Positions 51,653 through 61,110 of a DNA stretch of 64,000 nt are shown here, piece after piece. Origin of the DNA: Leptotrichiaceae bacterium (GTDB lineage Bacteria > Fusobacteriota > Fusobacteriia > Fusobacteriales > Leptotrichiaceae). Where the stretch lies: positions 1-64,000 of the forward strand of contig JAGOWQ010000006.1 in the NCBI GenBank assembly GCA_018060185.1, given 5' to 3'. The position numbers and the translations under genes were made by a program. Under the pieces are notes generated by a model, which was not told where the DNA came from, did no database searches, and saw only the letters and a program-made list of their open reading frames with translations. Positions within the stretch are counted from its first letter, which is position 1, and each line of letters begins with the position of its first letter.

Positions 51653-52627
51653 ATGAGAAGTTTATCAGGCATACAACCAAGTGGAGTATTACACATAGGA
51701 AATTATTTCGGAGCAATAAAACAGTTTGTTGATATGCAAGACGAGTATGAAGGATTTTATTTTTTAGCAAATTATCATGCCCTTACATCGTCACCTAAAG
51801 GAGAATATTTAAAACAAAACACAATTGATGTTATATTAGATTATTTATCATTAGGACTTGATCCTAAGAAATCAACTTTATTTTTACAATCTGACGTTCC
51901 AGAACATATAGAGCTCGCTTGGATTTTATCTAATGTAACTCCTATGGGATTAATAGAAAGAGCTCATTCATATAAAGATAAAATTTCTAAGGGGATAAAA
52001 CCAAATATGGGATTATTCACATATCCTATTTTAATGGCTTCTGATATATTAATATACAATCCAGATGTTGTTCCTGTTGGAAAAGATCAAAAACAACATT
52101 TAGAAATTACTAGAGATATAGCTACTAAGTTTAACGAAACTTATGAAAAAGAAGTTTTCAAACTCCCACAGGATAGAATACTAGAAGATGTTGCTGTTGT
52201 CCCGGGTACTGACGGAGATAAAATGAGTAAATCTTATGGAAATGTAATAAATATTTTTTCTTCAAAAAATGAATTAAAAAAACAAATTATGAGCATAGTT
52301 ACAGATTCTACTCCTCTAAATGAGCCAAAAAATCCTGAAAATAATATAACAAAATTATATTCTCTTTTTGCTTCTGAGGACGAGGTAAACTCATTAAAAG
52401 AAAAATTTTTAGCTGGAAATTTTGGATATGGTCATGCCAAAAATGAATTACTAGATAAATTTATGGATTATTTTAATCCTTATAGAATAAGAAGGGAAAA
52501 ACTTTTAAATAATATGGATTATGTCTATGAAATTTTACAAGACGGAGCTAAAAAAGCTCGTTGTATTGCTACTTTAAAACTTGAAGAAGTCAGAGAATTA
52601 GTAGGACTTCTTAAAAAAAATTATTAA
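51653..52627 (+). CDS. trpS: Tryptophan-tRNA ligase
   Basis: About 324 residues, the normal short bacterial TrpRS. Class I motifs H14-I-G-N and K190-M-S-K-S194; SGIQPSGVLHIGN at the N-terminus, GDKMSKSYGN. ATG behind GGAGG (6-base spacer). Stand-alone gene with a promoter and terminator. Confidence 0.97.
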   Translation: MRSLSGIQPSGVLHIGNYFGAIKQFVDMQDEYEGFYFLANYHALTSSPKGEYLKQNTIDVILDYLSLGLDPKKSTLFLQSDVPEHIELAWILSNVTPMGLIERAHSYKDKISKGIKPNMGLFTYPILMASDILIYNPDVVPVGKDQKQHLEITRDIATKFNETYEKEVFKLPQDRILEDVAVVPGTDGDKMSKSYGNVINIFSSKNELKKQIMSIVTDSTPLNEPKNPENNITKLYSLFASEDEVNSLKEKFLAGNFGYGHAKNELLDKFMDYFNPYRIRREKLLNNMDYVYEILQDGAKKARCIATLKLEEVRELVGLLKKNY

Positions 52628-52653
52628 AAATATTATAAATTATATTTATATTA

Positions 52654-52698
52654 AAAAATACTTTTAATCTTAAAAAATTAAGAATTAAAAGTATTTTT
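52654..52698. terminator. Bidirectional terminator between trpS and the NADH oxidase gene
   Basis: 15-bp perfect inverted repeat AAAAATACTTTTAAT / ATTAAAAGTATTTTT (52654-52668, 52684-52698). T and A runs suit both directions of the convergent genes. Confidence 0.85.
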
Positions 52699-52714
52699 AT
52701 TTTATATTTTTATA

Positions 52715-54046
52715 CTATTTCAATGACTCAAGTCCAACCAAATTTATAAAATTCCAAGGTTTATTATAATGAGGTTGAAAAAAGAAATCCACAAAAGCCA
52801 AATCTTCAACTTTCATTTTATTTTGAATACATACAGATAATGTATTTATTGACTGAGTTAAATCAAATTTAGAATTAAGTTGTGCCCCTTTTATTTCTCT
52901 AGTATCTTTATCAAATACAACTTTAAATGTAACTTTTTCATAGCTAGGCATAAATTCAGGTCTAAAATTATCTTCAATAGTTATTGATGTTACATTTAAT
53001 CCCATTTTTTCCCCAACTTCTTCACTTATTCCTGTTGCTGCCATATTATACTCATATATTTTTATTCCTGAGCTTCCTTGTGTTCCAGGATGTTTGATTT
53101 TATTTTCACAAATATTAACTGCTGCTAAAGTTCCCATTCTAACTGCATTAGTTGCTAAGGGAATATACATTTGTTCTTGAGATGGATTAAAAAATACTGT
53201 ACAACAATCTCCAGCTGCAACAACATCTGGACTGCTTGTTTTCATATATTCGTCAACTTTTATAGCACCATTTGGTAGCATATCAAGCTGTCCTTTAAAA
53301 ATCTCTGTATTTGGATAAAAACCTACACACATTACTACTAAATCAGCGTCATATTCGTTTTTATTTGTAACTACTTTAGATACATATCCATTATCTGATT
53401 TAAATTCTATTACTTTTTCCCCTGTAGCTATTACTATTCCTCTTTGCTTTAACGTCTCTTCAGCTACATTTGAAAACTCAGAATCAAAATATTTACTTAA
53501 TATTCTGTCTTCTGTATCTACTAGTACTACTTCTTTTCCATTATCTCTAAATGCTTCTACTAATTCAACTCCTATATATCCTGCTCCAACTATTACAATT
53601 TTTTTTGCATTCTTAGATTTTTCTATTATTTCATTTGAGTGATTATAATTTTTACAAAGTAATATATTATTTGAATTAATTCCTGGAATTTTAGGAGTTA
53701 TAGGCCAAGATCCAGTTGTAACTATAAGTTTATCATAATTTACTTCAGTTTCTTCACCAGTTCCAATATTTTGAACTTTAACTTTTTTACCAGCTATATC
53801 TACTGATTTAACATTATGTTTCATTTTCGTTTCTACATTTAATTTTTCTAATGCTTCAGGAGATGAATAAAATAATCCGTGTGGATCTTTTACAACTCCT
53901 CCAACATATAATGCTATCCCACAAGAAAGAAAAGAAATATTGTCATTTCTTTCAAATACAGTGATTTCTGCTTCTGGTTGCAATTTTTTTAAATTTACTA
54001 TTGCTGCTGTCCCCGCATGCGTACATCCTACTACTACTACTTTCAT
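52715..54046 (-). CDS. nox: NADH oxidase / CoA-disulfide reductase-like flavoprotein
   Basis: About 443 residues. VVVGCTHAGTAA (FAD), redox-active Cys42 in SFLSCGIALY, NAD motif IVGAGYIGVELVEAF, AAGDCC. Cys42 is the single-Cys catalytic residue of NADH oxidase/peroxidase, giving H2O. It probably removes oxygen for a fermentative organism. ATG behind AAGGAG. Confidence 0.9.
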   Translation of the reverse strand: MKVVVVGCTHAGTAAIVNLKKLQPEAEITVFERNDNISFLSCGIALYVGGVVKDPHGLFYSSPEALEKLNVETKMKHNVKSVDIAGKKVKVQNIGTGEETEVNYDKLIVTTGSWPITPKIPGINSNNILLCKNYNHSNEIIEKSKNAKKIVIVGAGYIGVELVEAFRDNGKEVVLVDTEDRILSKYFDSEFSNVAEETLKQRGIVIATGEKVIEFKSDNGYVSKVVTNKNEYDADLVVMCVGFYPNTEIFKGQLDMLPNGAIKVDEYMKTSSPDVVAAGDCCTVFFNPSQEQMYIPLATNAVRMGTLAAVNICENKIKHPGTQGSSGIKIYEYNMAATGISEEVGEKMGLNVTSITIEDNFRPEFMPSYEKVTFKVVFDKDTREIKGAQLNSKFDLTQSINTLSVCIQNKMKVEDLAFVDFFFQPHYNKPWNFINLVGLESLK

Positions 54047-54142
54047 TTTTATTTCTCCTTAACAAGTTATTTTTTTCATTTGATTTCTAGACTATATTAT
54101 AGCATAAAAAAAACAAATGTAAATAGCAAAATTTTAAAAAAA

Positions 54143-55129
54143 TTACATATCTTTTTTTATTTCTTTCAATAAAGATTTTAATGTATTAGAATCAGCCTTT
54201 GAATTATTAATTGATCTTTTCCAGTATTTATTTCCTTTTATTCCATGAAATAAGCCATGTGTATGCATAAGAAATAAATGGGGCCTTTGGTTATTTTTTT
54301 CCATTTTTTCTACGTAAGATATCATTTTTTCTACAATTTCATACCTCGTTATATCTATGTTTTTATTATAATATTTACCAAATTCAGTAATTATCATAGG
54401 ATTATTATATATTTCTCTTCCTAACATCACAGAATCTACATACGTTAAATGTTCGTCAATTTGATTAATAGTTTTTATTCCTCCATTAATTTCTATAGAA
54501 AGATGAGGTTTTTCTTTTTTTAATCTATACACCTCATCATATCTAAGTGGGGGAATTTCCCTGTTTTGTTTTGGATCTAATCCAGCTAAAATAGCAATTC
54601 TTGCATGAACTATATATTTTTCAACTCCAACATTTTCTGTTATATTCACGAAATTTATCATATCTTCATATTTATCAATTAAAGTTCTTCCATAGTCATC
54701 TGGAAGTACTCCACTACCATCTATACCTATTCTATGTTTTATTGATATATCTTTTTTTGTTTCTTTTTTCATTTCCGAAACAATTTCAGCTACAATTTCA
54801 GGATATGCCATCAAATAAGCTCCCATCATATTACCAGAAATTCTATCTGATGGACATCCAATATTTAAATTTATTTCATCATAATTATATTTTTCAGCTA
54901 ATTTTACTGCTTTTCTAGCTTCTTCCTTGTTTGTTGCAGCTATTTGCAATACAATTGGATTTTCTGTATCTTCAACTCCTAAAATATAATCTAATTTTCC
55001 ATTTATTATAGCTTGCGCTGTTATCATTTCAGTGTATAACATAATATCTTTATTTATCATTCTAATAAAATTTCTAAAATTTCTATCAGTTTTATCAACC
55101 ATAGGAGCTACACTTATTATATTTTTCAT
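54143..55129 (-). CDS. tRNA-dihydrouridine synthase (DusA-like)
   Basis: About 328 residues. SVAPMVDKTDRNFRNF, catalytic Cys in NIGCPSDR, KHRIGIDGSG, HARIAILAGLDPKQNR and EINGGIKT. The motifs match the DusA branch (C-P-S, W/H-A-R-x-A). FMN enzyme reducing uridine in tRNA. It ends close to the NADH oxidase gene; GGAA before the ATG. Confidence 0.92.
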   Translation of the reverse strand: MKNIISVAPMVDKTDRNFRNFIRMINKDIMLYTEMITAQAIINGKLDYILGVEDTENPIVLQIAATNKEEARKAVKLAEKYNYDEINLNIGCPSDRISGNMMGAYLMAYPEIVAEIVSEMKKETKKDISIKHRIGIDGSGVLPDDYGRTLIDKYEDMINFVNITENVGVEKYIVHARIAILAGLDPKQNREIPPLRYDEVYRLKKEKPHLSIEINGGIKTINQIDEHLTYVDSVMLGREIYNNPMIITEFGKYYNKNIDITRYEIVEKMISYVEKMEKNNQRPHLFLMHTHGLFHGIKGNKYWKRSINNSKADSNTLKSLLKEIKKDM

Positions 55130-55152
55130 TATGATTCCTATCTATAATATTT

Positions 55153-55944
55153 TTATTTTTTATAATATTTCATTGCCTCAGGCAAAAATTTTCTCAATTC
55201 TTCAATTCTTTTTTGGCTTCTAGGATGTGTAGATAAAAAATCGGCTCCATTATTATTAGTTACTTTTCCCATTCTTTCCTCAGCTTTTATTCCTTCTTCA
55301 GGGTTGTATCCAGCCATAGCCATTAATATTAATCCATATTTATCTGCTTCATATTCGTGATCTCTATTAAACTTTAAAAGAGTTATGGATAATCCGTTAT
55401 TTACCAATGAAGAAACAGAATCTCCCCCAAATATACCTGTTGTAATACTTGATATACCACTTGCTGCTAACTGTTGACTATACAATTCAGCATGATGACC
55501 TCCAATTACGTGTCCTATTTCATGTCCTATAACATATGCTATTCCAGCATCATTTTGTAATACTGGTAATATTCCAGTATAAAAAACTATTTTACCACCA
55601 GGAAGAGCAAAAGCGTTTACTATATCACTTTTTATTAAATTAAACTCCCAATTTAAATATTTTACACTATTTCCCATATTATTATTATACATGAATCTCT
55701 CTGCTGCTTTTGATACTCTTGAAGCCACATTAACTAATCTATTTCCATCAGAAGTATTATTTACCAATAATTTTTTAGATCTTGCTTCCTCTATTAATTT
55801 TTTATATTGTGCAGATAAACTCTCTGCTAATTCTTGATCTCCAACTAATTTTAATTGGCTTCTTCCAGTTAGTGGTGCTGATGTACAACTTATTAAAATC
55901 CAGACTAAAATTAAAAAAGTCGATACTTTAAATATCTTTTTCAT
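55153..55944 (-). CDS. M48-family metalloprotease lipoprotein
   Basis: About 263 residues. Lipobox I-S-C20, then GRSQLKLVGDQE, HEIGHVIGGHH (zinc HExxH) and EADKYGL (third zinc ligand), DFLSTHPRSQKRIEEL. Similar to BepA/LoiP-type periplasmic proteases that deal with outer-membrane quality control. Transcribed divergently from htpX. ATG behind AGGAGG. Confidence 0.9.
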   Translation of the reverse strand: MKKIFKVSTFLILVWILISCTSAPLTGRSQLKLVGDQELAESLSAQYKKLIEEARSKKLLVNNTSDGNRLVNVASRVSKAAERFMYNNNMGNSVKYLNWEFNLIKSDIVNAFALPGGKIVFYTGILPVLQNDAGIAYVIGHEIGHVIGGHHAELYSQQLAASGISSITTGIFGGDSVSSLVNNGLSITLLKFNRDHEYEADKYGLILMAMAGYNPEEGIKAEERMGKVTNNNGADFLSTHPRSQKRIEELRKFLPEAMKYYKK

Positions 55945-55976
55945 ACATTCCTCCTAATTTTTTAATTATGCTATAT

Positions 55977-56005
55977 ATTTTATAATTTTTTATTATTTTT
56001 TTCAA
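55977..56005 (-). promoter_or_regulatory. Promoter of the M48 lipoprotein gene
   Basis: TTGAAA (56000-56005), 17-base spacer, TAAAAT (55977-55982) on the minus strand. Confidence 0.6.
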
Positions 56006-56038
56006 TGATAAAATCCTTTGATTAGAAATATTATTTTG

Positions 56039-56067
56039 TTGAAAATTTATCTATTCTATATTATAAT
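56039..56067 (+). promoter_or_regulatory. Promoter of htpX
   Basis: TTGAAA (56039-56044), 17-base spacer, TATAAT (56062-56067). No CIRCE-like repeat is seen. Confidence 0.8.
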
Positions 56068-56111
56068 TAATTAGATCAATATATAACAATAAAAATATAA
56101 AGGAGAAAAAA

Positions 56112-56978
56112 ATGTTTACTAATACTTTAAAAACCACTTTTTTATTATTTGGACTTATTGCCCTTTTCACAGCAATAGGAGGGATTCTTGGAAATCAGAC
56201 AGGTGCTATGATAGGTCTTATTGTTGCAGGATGTATGAGCTTTTATAGTTATTGGTTTAGCGATAAAATGGTTATAAAAGCCTATAAAGGTCAAGAAGTA
56301 ACAGATTTAAGTAATCCATTACTATATAAAATGGTTAGAAATCTAGCGGATAATGCTAATTTACCTATGCCTAAAATATATATTATTCCTGAAAATCAAC
56401 CTAATGCTTTTGCTACTGGAAGAAATCCAAATAATTCTGCAGTTGCTTGTACTCAAGGATTACTTAATATGATGAATGACAATGAGTTGAAAGGTGTTAT
56501 AGCTCATGAACTTGGACATATAAAACATAGAGATATTTTAATTAGTACAATTGCTGCAACTTTTGCAGGTGCTATTGCAAATATAGCTCGTTTTCTTCCT
56601 TATTCTACAAATCGTAGAAGAAGTGATGATAACGATAGAAATAATAATATCATAGTTATTTTATTGGTCTCTTTATTAGCTCCTATCGCAGCTTTAATCA
56701 TTCAAATGTCTATTTCTCGTAAAAGAGAGTTCATGGCAGATAGGGCTGGTGCTGAAATTTCTGGAAATCCTACTTTCTTAAGTAATGCATTAATAAAACT
56801 AGAAAAATATAGTCTTCAGATTCCTATGGACAATCAAAATCGTTATGCTTCTCATATGTTTATTGTAAATCCTTTTTCTAAACTGGAAGGATTTCAAAAT
56901 TTATTTAGAACTCATCCTACAACTGAAGAAAGAGTGAAGGAATTAGATAAATTTGCAAGAAAAAATGGAATGATATAA
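56112..56978 (+). CDS. htpX: HtpX membrane zinc metalloprotease
   Basis: About 288 residues. Two N-terminal membrane segments, the zinc motif H132-E-L-G-H136 followed by KHRD, two further membrane segments (about 150-200), REFMADRAGAEISG with the third ligand, and FRTHPTTEERVKEL. Acts in membrane protein quality control, probably with the divergent M48 lipoprotein. ATG behind AAAGGAG. Confidence 0.96.
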   Translation: MFTNTLKTTFLLFGLIALFTAIGGILGNQTGAMIGLIVAGCMSFYSYWFSDKMVIKAYKGQEVTDLSNPLLYKMVRNLADNANLPMPKIYIIPENQPNAFATGRNPNNSAVACTQGLLNMMNDNELKGVIAHELGHIKHRDILISTIAATFAGAIANIARFLPYSTNRRRSDDNDRNNNIIVILLVSLLAPIAALIIQMSISRKREFMADRAGAEISGNPTFLSNALIKLEKYSLQIPMDNQNRYASHMFIVNPFSKLEGFQNLFRTHPTTEERVKELDKFARKNGMI

Positions 56979-56988
56979 TTATAAAATA

Positions 56989-57129
56989 AAAAAATACTTT
57001 TTATACTTTAAATTTGATATAAATAAAAGTGATATAACTATTAAAAATATTTTCTAAACAAAAGTTTTAATTTTTATTAGTAATCACTTTTTAAATATAT
57101 GAAACTCAAATATAATAAAAGTATTTTTT
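56989..57129. repeat. Nested inverted repeats between htpX and the ABC importer
   Basis: Three nested pairs: AAAAAATACTTTT (56989-57001) / AAAAGTATTTTTT (57117-57129); ATTTGA (57012-57017) / TCAAAT (57106-57111); AAAAGTGAT (57025-57033) / ATCACTTTT (57083-57091). The element fills most of a 165-base gap between convergent genes and would form one long hairpin in RNA. Terminator for both genes, or a remnant element. Confidence 0.6.
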
Positions 57130-57143
57130 AATTTATACTATAT

Positions 57144-57890
57144 TTATTTATTATCTAATCCATATTTTTTTCTCAATTCATCATATTTTCCATTTTCTTT
57201 TAATTTTTTTAATTCAGAATTTATTTGAGATATCAATTCTGTATGTTTTCCTTTATCAAAAGCCATAGCCATTCCTGCATTTATTGGTTCCTCAAAGAAA
57301 ACTTCTAAATCTGGATAATTTTTTAAATATTCATATGCCACAATGTTTTCCAATATTACAGCATCACTTTTACCAGCATTTAATTCCATTAATACATTTA
57401 CTGTAGATTCATTTGCTACAACTATTGCTCCATTTATTTTTTTACCTTCTATTTCTTGAATAGTCCCTAATTGAACTCCCACCTTTTTACCGCTTAATCC
57501 TTCTTTAGTATCTATTGAAATATTACCTTTTTTTCTTAAATATACTTGTGTTGAAGAAAAATACTCATCTGTAAAGTCTACTGACTGTTTTCTTTCTTCT
57601 GTAGCGCTCATTCCAGATACTATTAAATCTATTTTACCTGCTTTTAAAGAAGGTATTAATCCATCAAAACTCTGATCTACAAAAGTTATTTTATAACCTA
57701 AATTTTTACCTATTTCATTTATTAAATCAACATCAAATCCTGTTAATTGACCATCTTTGATATATTCAAAAGGGGCAAACGTACTATTTAATCCAACTTT
57801 TAGTTCTTTTTCTGTTGTTACTTCGTTTTTAGTTCCACAAGAAATAACACCTAATGTTAATAACATTATTAATAAAAATATTTTTTTCAT
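57144..57890 (-). CDS. Amino acid ABC transporter substrate-binding lipoprotein
   Basis: About 248 residues from ATG 57890 (AAGGTG, 6-base spacer; an in-frame ATG at 57911 overlaps that site). Lipobox V-I-S-C18. LKVGLNSTFAPFEYIKDGQLTGFDVDLINEIG, DLIVSGMSATEERKQSVDFTDEYF and GKKVGVQLGT mark the polar amino-acid (GlnH/ArtJ) fold. Last gene of the importer operon that starts at 59373. Confidence 0.92.
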   Translation of the reverse strand: MKKIFLLIMLLTLGVISCGTKNEVTTEKELKVGLNSTFAPFEYIKDGQLTGFDVDLINEIGKNLGYKITFVDQSFDGLIPSLKAGKIDLIVSGMSATEERKQSVDFTDEYFSSTQVYLRKKGNISIDTKEGLSGKKVGVQLGTIQEIEGKKINGAIVVANESTVNVLMELNAGKSDAVILENIVAYEYLKNYPDLEVFFEEPINAGMAMAFDKGKHTELISQINSELKKLKENGKYDELRKKYGLDNK

Positions 57891-57923
57891 TTTACACACC
57901 TTACCTTTCATTTTTTATAAAAT

Positions 57924-58652
57924 TTAATGATTTAATACTTTTTTTATAAATTCTTTTGTTCTTTCTTCCTTAGGGTTCTCAAAAATATCAGCTGGATTAC
58001 CATCTTCCAAAATTAACCCTTGATCCATAAATAAAACTCTATTTCCTACGTTTCTAGCAAATCCCATTTCATGTGTCACTACTAACATTGTCATTCCTTC
58101 TTTGGCTAAAGAGTTCATAACTTCTAAAACTTCTCCTATCATTTCAGGATCAAGTGCTGAAGTCGGTTCATCAAAAAGCATTATTTTAGGATTCATAGCA
58201 AGGGCTCTTGCTATAGCTACCCTTTGCTTTTGCCCTCCTGAAAGTTTATTTGGATAAATATCTTTTTTATCTGCAACTCCAACTTTTTCAAGTAATTCAA
58301 TTCCAAAAACTTCTGCCTCTTTCTGAGAGTTTTTTTTTAATTTTACAGGACCTAAAATAACATTTTCTAGTACAGTTTTGTGAGGAAATAAATTGAAATG
58401 CTGAAAAACCATACCAACTTCTTCACGTATTTTATTAATATTAATTTTAGGATCCATTATATTTTTTCCATTGATTATTAATTTCCCTTCAGTGGGTTCT
58501 TCTAATCTATTTATACACCTTAAAAAAGTTGATTTTCCACTTCCTGATGGCCCTATTACAGATATTACTTCTCCTTTTGTAATTTCAATATTAATTCCTT
58601 TTAAAACTTTTAACTCTCCAAATTCTTTTTTCAAATTTTCTATTTTAATCAT
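57924..58652 (-). CDS. Amino acid ABC transporter ATP-binding protein
   Basis: About 242 residues. Walker [22 protein letters not shown], signature [15 protein letters not shown], Walker [16 protein letters not shown]; GlnQ type. It overlaps the permease gene by 8 bases. Confidence 0.94.
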   Translation of the reverse strand: MIKIENLKKEFGELKVLKGINIEITKGEVISVIGPSGSGKSTFLRCINRLEEPTEGKLIINGKNIMDPKININKIREEVGMVFQHFNLFPHKTVLENVILGPVKLKKNSQKEAEVFGIELLEKVGVADKKDIYPNKLSGGQKQRVAIARALAMNPKIMLFDEPTSALDPEMIGEVLEVMNSLAKEGMTMLVVTHEMGFARNVGNRVLFMDQGLILEDGNPADIFENPKEERTKEFIKKVLNH

Positions 58653-59373
58653 TTGACTTCAACTTCCCTTCTAACTTTTTACTTAAAAAAGAAAATATTT
58701 TTACACTTACATAATATATAATACCTGTAAATAATATTGGTTTTGGATTATAATAAGTTGCTTGAAGACTTTTACTATTCATTGTTATATCCATTACGCT
58801 AATATATCCTACTATGGAAGTTTCTTTAAACAATGTAATAAATTCATTTACTAAAGCAGGTAATATATTTTTTATTGCTTGAGGTAATATTATTTCATTC
58901 ATTGACATGCTATAAGGCATTCCAATTGCTCTAGAAGCTTCCATTTGACCTTTATCTATACTTTCTATTCCCGATCTAACAATCTCTGCAACATAAGCTG
59001 CACTATTAAGTCCTAATGCTATTACTGCTACATAAAAATTATTGCTCCATGTTGCAAAAATAACTACTGAAAATATTAACAATTGAAGAACCATAGGTGT
59101 TCCCCTCATAATATCTATGTATTCATCTATTATAATTTCTACTGCTCTTACTTTTTGAAATCTTAAATACGCTAATAAAACTCCTAATGTTATACCTATA
59201 ATTCCCCCACCTAATGTTAAACCTAATGTTACTCCATAACTTTTCCCATATAGTATCCATTCTTTTTCTGTCAATTGAGAAGGGAAGACTGAATACGCAA
59301 CAATACATACAAGTATTATAAAGATTGTAGTTTTTACCAATAATTTTAATTTATTTGATTTTTCTATGCCCAT
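58645..59373 (-). CDS. Amino acid ABC transporter permease
   Basis: About 242 residues with five hydrophobic segments. [60 protein letters not shown] (EAA loop features) and [15 protein letters not shown] are GlnP-like. It is the first gene of the operon; AAAGGAG before the ATG. Confidence 0.93.
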   Translation of the reverse strand: MGIEKSNKLKLLVKTTIFIILVCIVAYSVFPSQLTEKEWILYGKSYGVTLGLTLGGGIIGITLGVLLAYLRFQKVRAVEIIIDEYIDIMRGTPMVLQLLIFSVVIFATWSNNFYVAVIALGLNSAAYVAEIVRSGIESIDKGQMEASRAIGMPYSMSMNEIILPQAIKNILPALVNEFITLFKETSIVGYISVMDITMNSKSLQATYYNPKPILFTGIIYYVSVKIFSFLSKKLEGKLKSND

Positions 59374-59402
59374 CTATTACTCCTTTCTTAAGATTTATAT
59401 AT

Positions 59403-59432
59403 TATATACCTATTATTATATCTAATTTTCAA
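59403..59432 (-). promoter_or_regulatory. Candidate promoter of the amino acid importer at 59373
   Basis: TTGAAA (59427-59432), 18-base spacer, TATATA (59403-59408) on the minus strand. Overlapping TATAAT-like boxes make the exact -10 ambiguous. Confidence 0.4.
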
Positions 59433-59607
59433 CGTTATTTCAAATAAAATTATATACATTATATTTATTATTTTATTTATTATATTAATCAATATAAAAA
59501 TATCCTCAGATACGTTTAATATTGTAAATGAAGATATAAAATATTTAATATTAATTTTTGAAATAAAACCTTATTTTTTAATGTGAGAATTGATTAGAAT
59601 TAATATA

Positions 59608-60030
59608 TTACTTTATTGTTCCTGTCCTTCTCCATTTTTGCAAAACTTTTTGTGCCTCATCTTTTTTCCTTTTTGCTTCTAATTCAGCTTTTCTTTCTTC
59701 TTTTTTTATTTCCAATTCTTCTTGTTTTACTTCTGTTTCATCATTTAATTCTACTTTTTTTTCTACTGTTTTCTCTCTAACTGGTACTTGTTCACGTTTT
59801 AATTGAGCTTTAGTTTCTTCTTTTATTTTTTCTCTATTAACTCTTTCTTCTTCCATTTTCTTTAATTTTTCTAATCTTTCTTCCTCTTTTTTTGCATTTT
59901 TTTCAATTAATTGCTTTTTATAATAATCCTCTCTTGCTTTTCTTAAAATTTCTTTAGGATTTACTGCCACTAATTGAATCCCTATTATCAAAAGAAATAC
60001 TAATAACAATATTTTTTTACTATTTTTCAT
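59608..60030 (-). CDS. Secreted coiled-coil protein, unknown function
   Basis: About 140 residues: signal peptide (KILLLVFLLIIGIQLVAV), then an almost continuous Lys/Glu-rich helix (about 28-130) with heptad-like hydrophobic spacing. No recognised domain. It resembles small secreted helical proteins of Fusobacteria, but not FadA specifically. ATG behind GGAGG; a direct repeat ATTGAATAAAAA lies twice in the leader. Confidence 0.65.
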   Translation of the reverse strand: MKNSKKILLLVFLLIIGIQLVAVNPKEILRKAREDYYKKQLIEKNAKKEEERLEKLKKMEEERVNREKIKEETKAQLKREQVPVREKTVEKKVELNDETEVKQEELEIKKEERKAELEAKRKKDEAQKVLQKWRRTGTIK

Positions 60031-60170
60031 AATATTATTCCTCCTAAGTTTTTATTCAATAGAATTTTTATTCAATTACTTTTATAATTCTCTATGTCTT
60101 AGTATAATATTTTTTTCTTTATTAACTCTACTTATTTTATAAGATTTTTCTTTGTTTGCTTAAAAATTTA

Positions 60171-61076
60171 TTATTCAAAAACTTCAGTAGCATTTATTAC
60201 TTCATTTCCTAAAGCAATATTTAATGCCACTATGGCAACTTCCAACTGACTTTCATCTGGTTCACTGGTAGTTATCTTTTGTAACCACATACCTGGAGAA
60301 GAAATAAATTTAGCAATAGGGTTGTTCAAATGATAACTAGTCCATCTTTGTAATTCATAAGATAAACCAGCTACTAGTGGAACAAATAAAACTCTTGTTA
60401 ATAATTTATGTATCAATAATCCAATCGTATTAATAGGCACTCCTAAGATTAAATCTAATAAAGAAAATACTAATATACTTATAAACATTACTATTAATAA
60501 AAAACTTGTCCCACATCTAGGATGAAATCTTGTACATTCCTTTGAATTTTTAGGATTTAATTCTTTTTCTATTTCATAATTAATTATACTTTTATGTTCT
60601 GCTCCATGATATTCAAATACTCTTTTTATATCTTTTAAAAATGATATCCCCCATATATAACCTAAGAAAAATATCAACTTAGTTGCTGCTTCTACAATAT
60701 TTGCTAAAAGTCTACTTTCTCTGAATAATAAGCTTCCTATATAAGAAGGTATTAACATAAATAATCCTACACCTAGTAATATTGATACAAATACTGTCCA
60801 TTTTGCTTCTTTATCATTGATTTTTTCTTCTTCTATACCAGCTTGATTTGAGGAAAAAATAAGTTCTTTTGTCCCTATAACCATAGCATCGAATAATGCT
60901 ATTACCCCTCTCACAAAGGGTACTTTCAACCATTTATTTCTATTTTCTGATAAAACAATTTTTTTATAAACTATACTTCCATCTTGTTTTCTAACTGCTG
61001 TAGCAATTGCCTTAGGCCCTCTCATCATAACTCCTTCTACAACTGCTTGTCCTCCTACTACTATTTTTTTATCCAT
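60171..61076 (-). CDS. DUF1385 membrane protein (YqhQ-like)
   Basis: About 301 residues. VGGQAVVEGVMMRGPKAIATAVR at the N-terminus, FEYHGAEHKSIINYE, RFHPRCGTSFLLIVMFISI, and RWTSYHLNNP with several membrane segments are the DUF1385 pattern. Function unknown in the family. Start at 61076, with GAGAG upstream and after the disA stop; an in-frame ATG at 61124 overlaps disA. Confidence 0.9.
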   Translation of the reverse strand: MDKKIVVGGQAVVEGVMMRGPKAIATAVRKQDGSIVYKKIVLSENRNKWLKVPFVRGVIALFDAMVIGTKELIFSSNQAGIEEEKINDKEAKWTVFVSILLGVGLFMLIPSYIGSLLFRESRLLANIVEAATKLIFFLGYIWGISFLKDIKRVFEYHGAEHKSIINYEIEKELNPKNSKECTRFHPRCGTSFLLIVMFISILVFSLLDLILGVPINTIGLLIHKLLTRVLFVPLVAGLSYELQRWTSYHLNNPIAKFISSPGMWLQKITTSEPDESQLEVAIVALNIALGNEVINATEVFE

Positions 61077-61110
61077 TTCAACTCTCTTTCTAATGTATTT
61101 AATTTTAATT

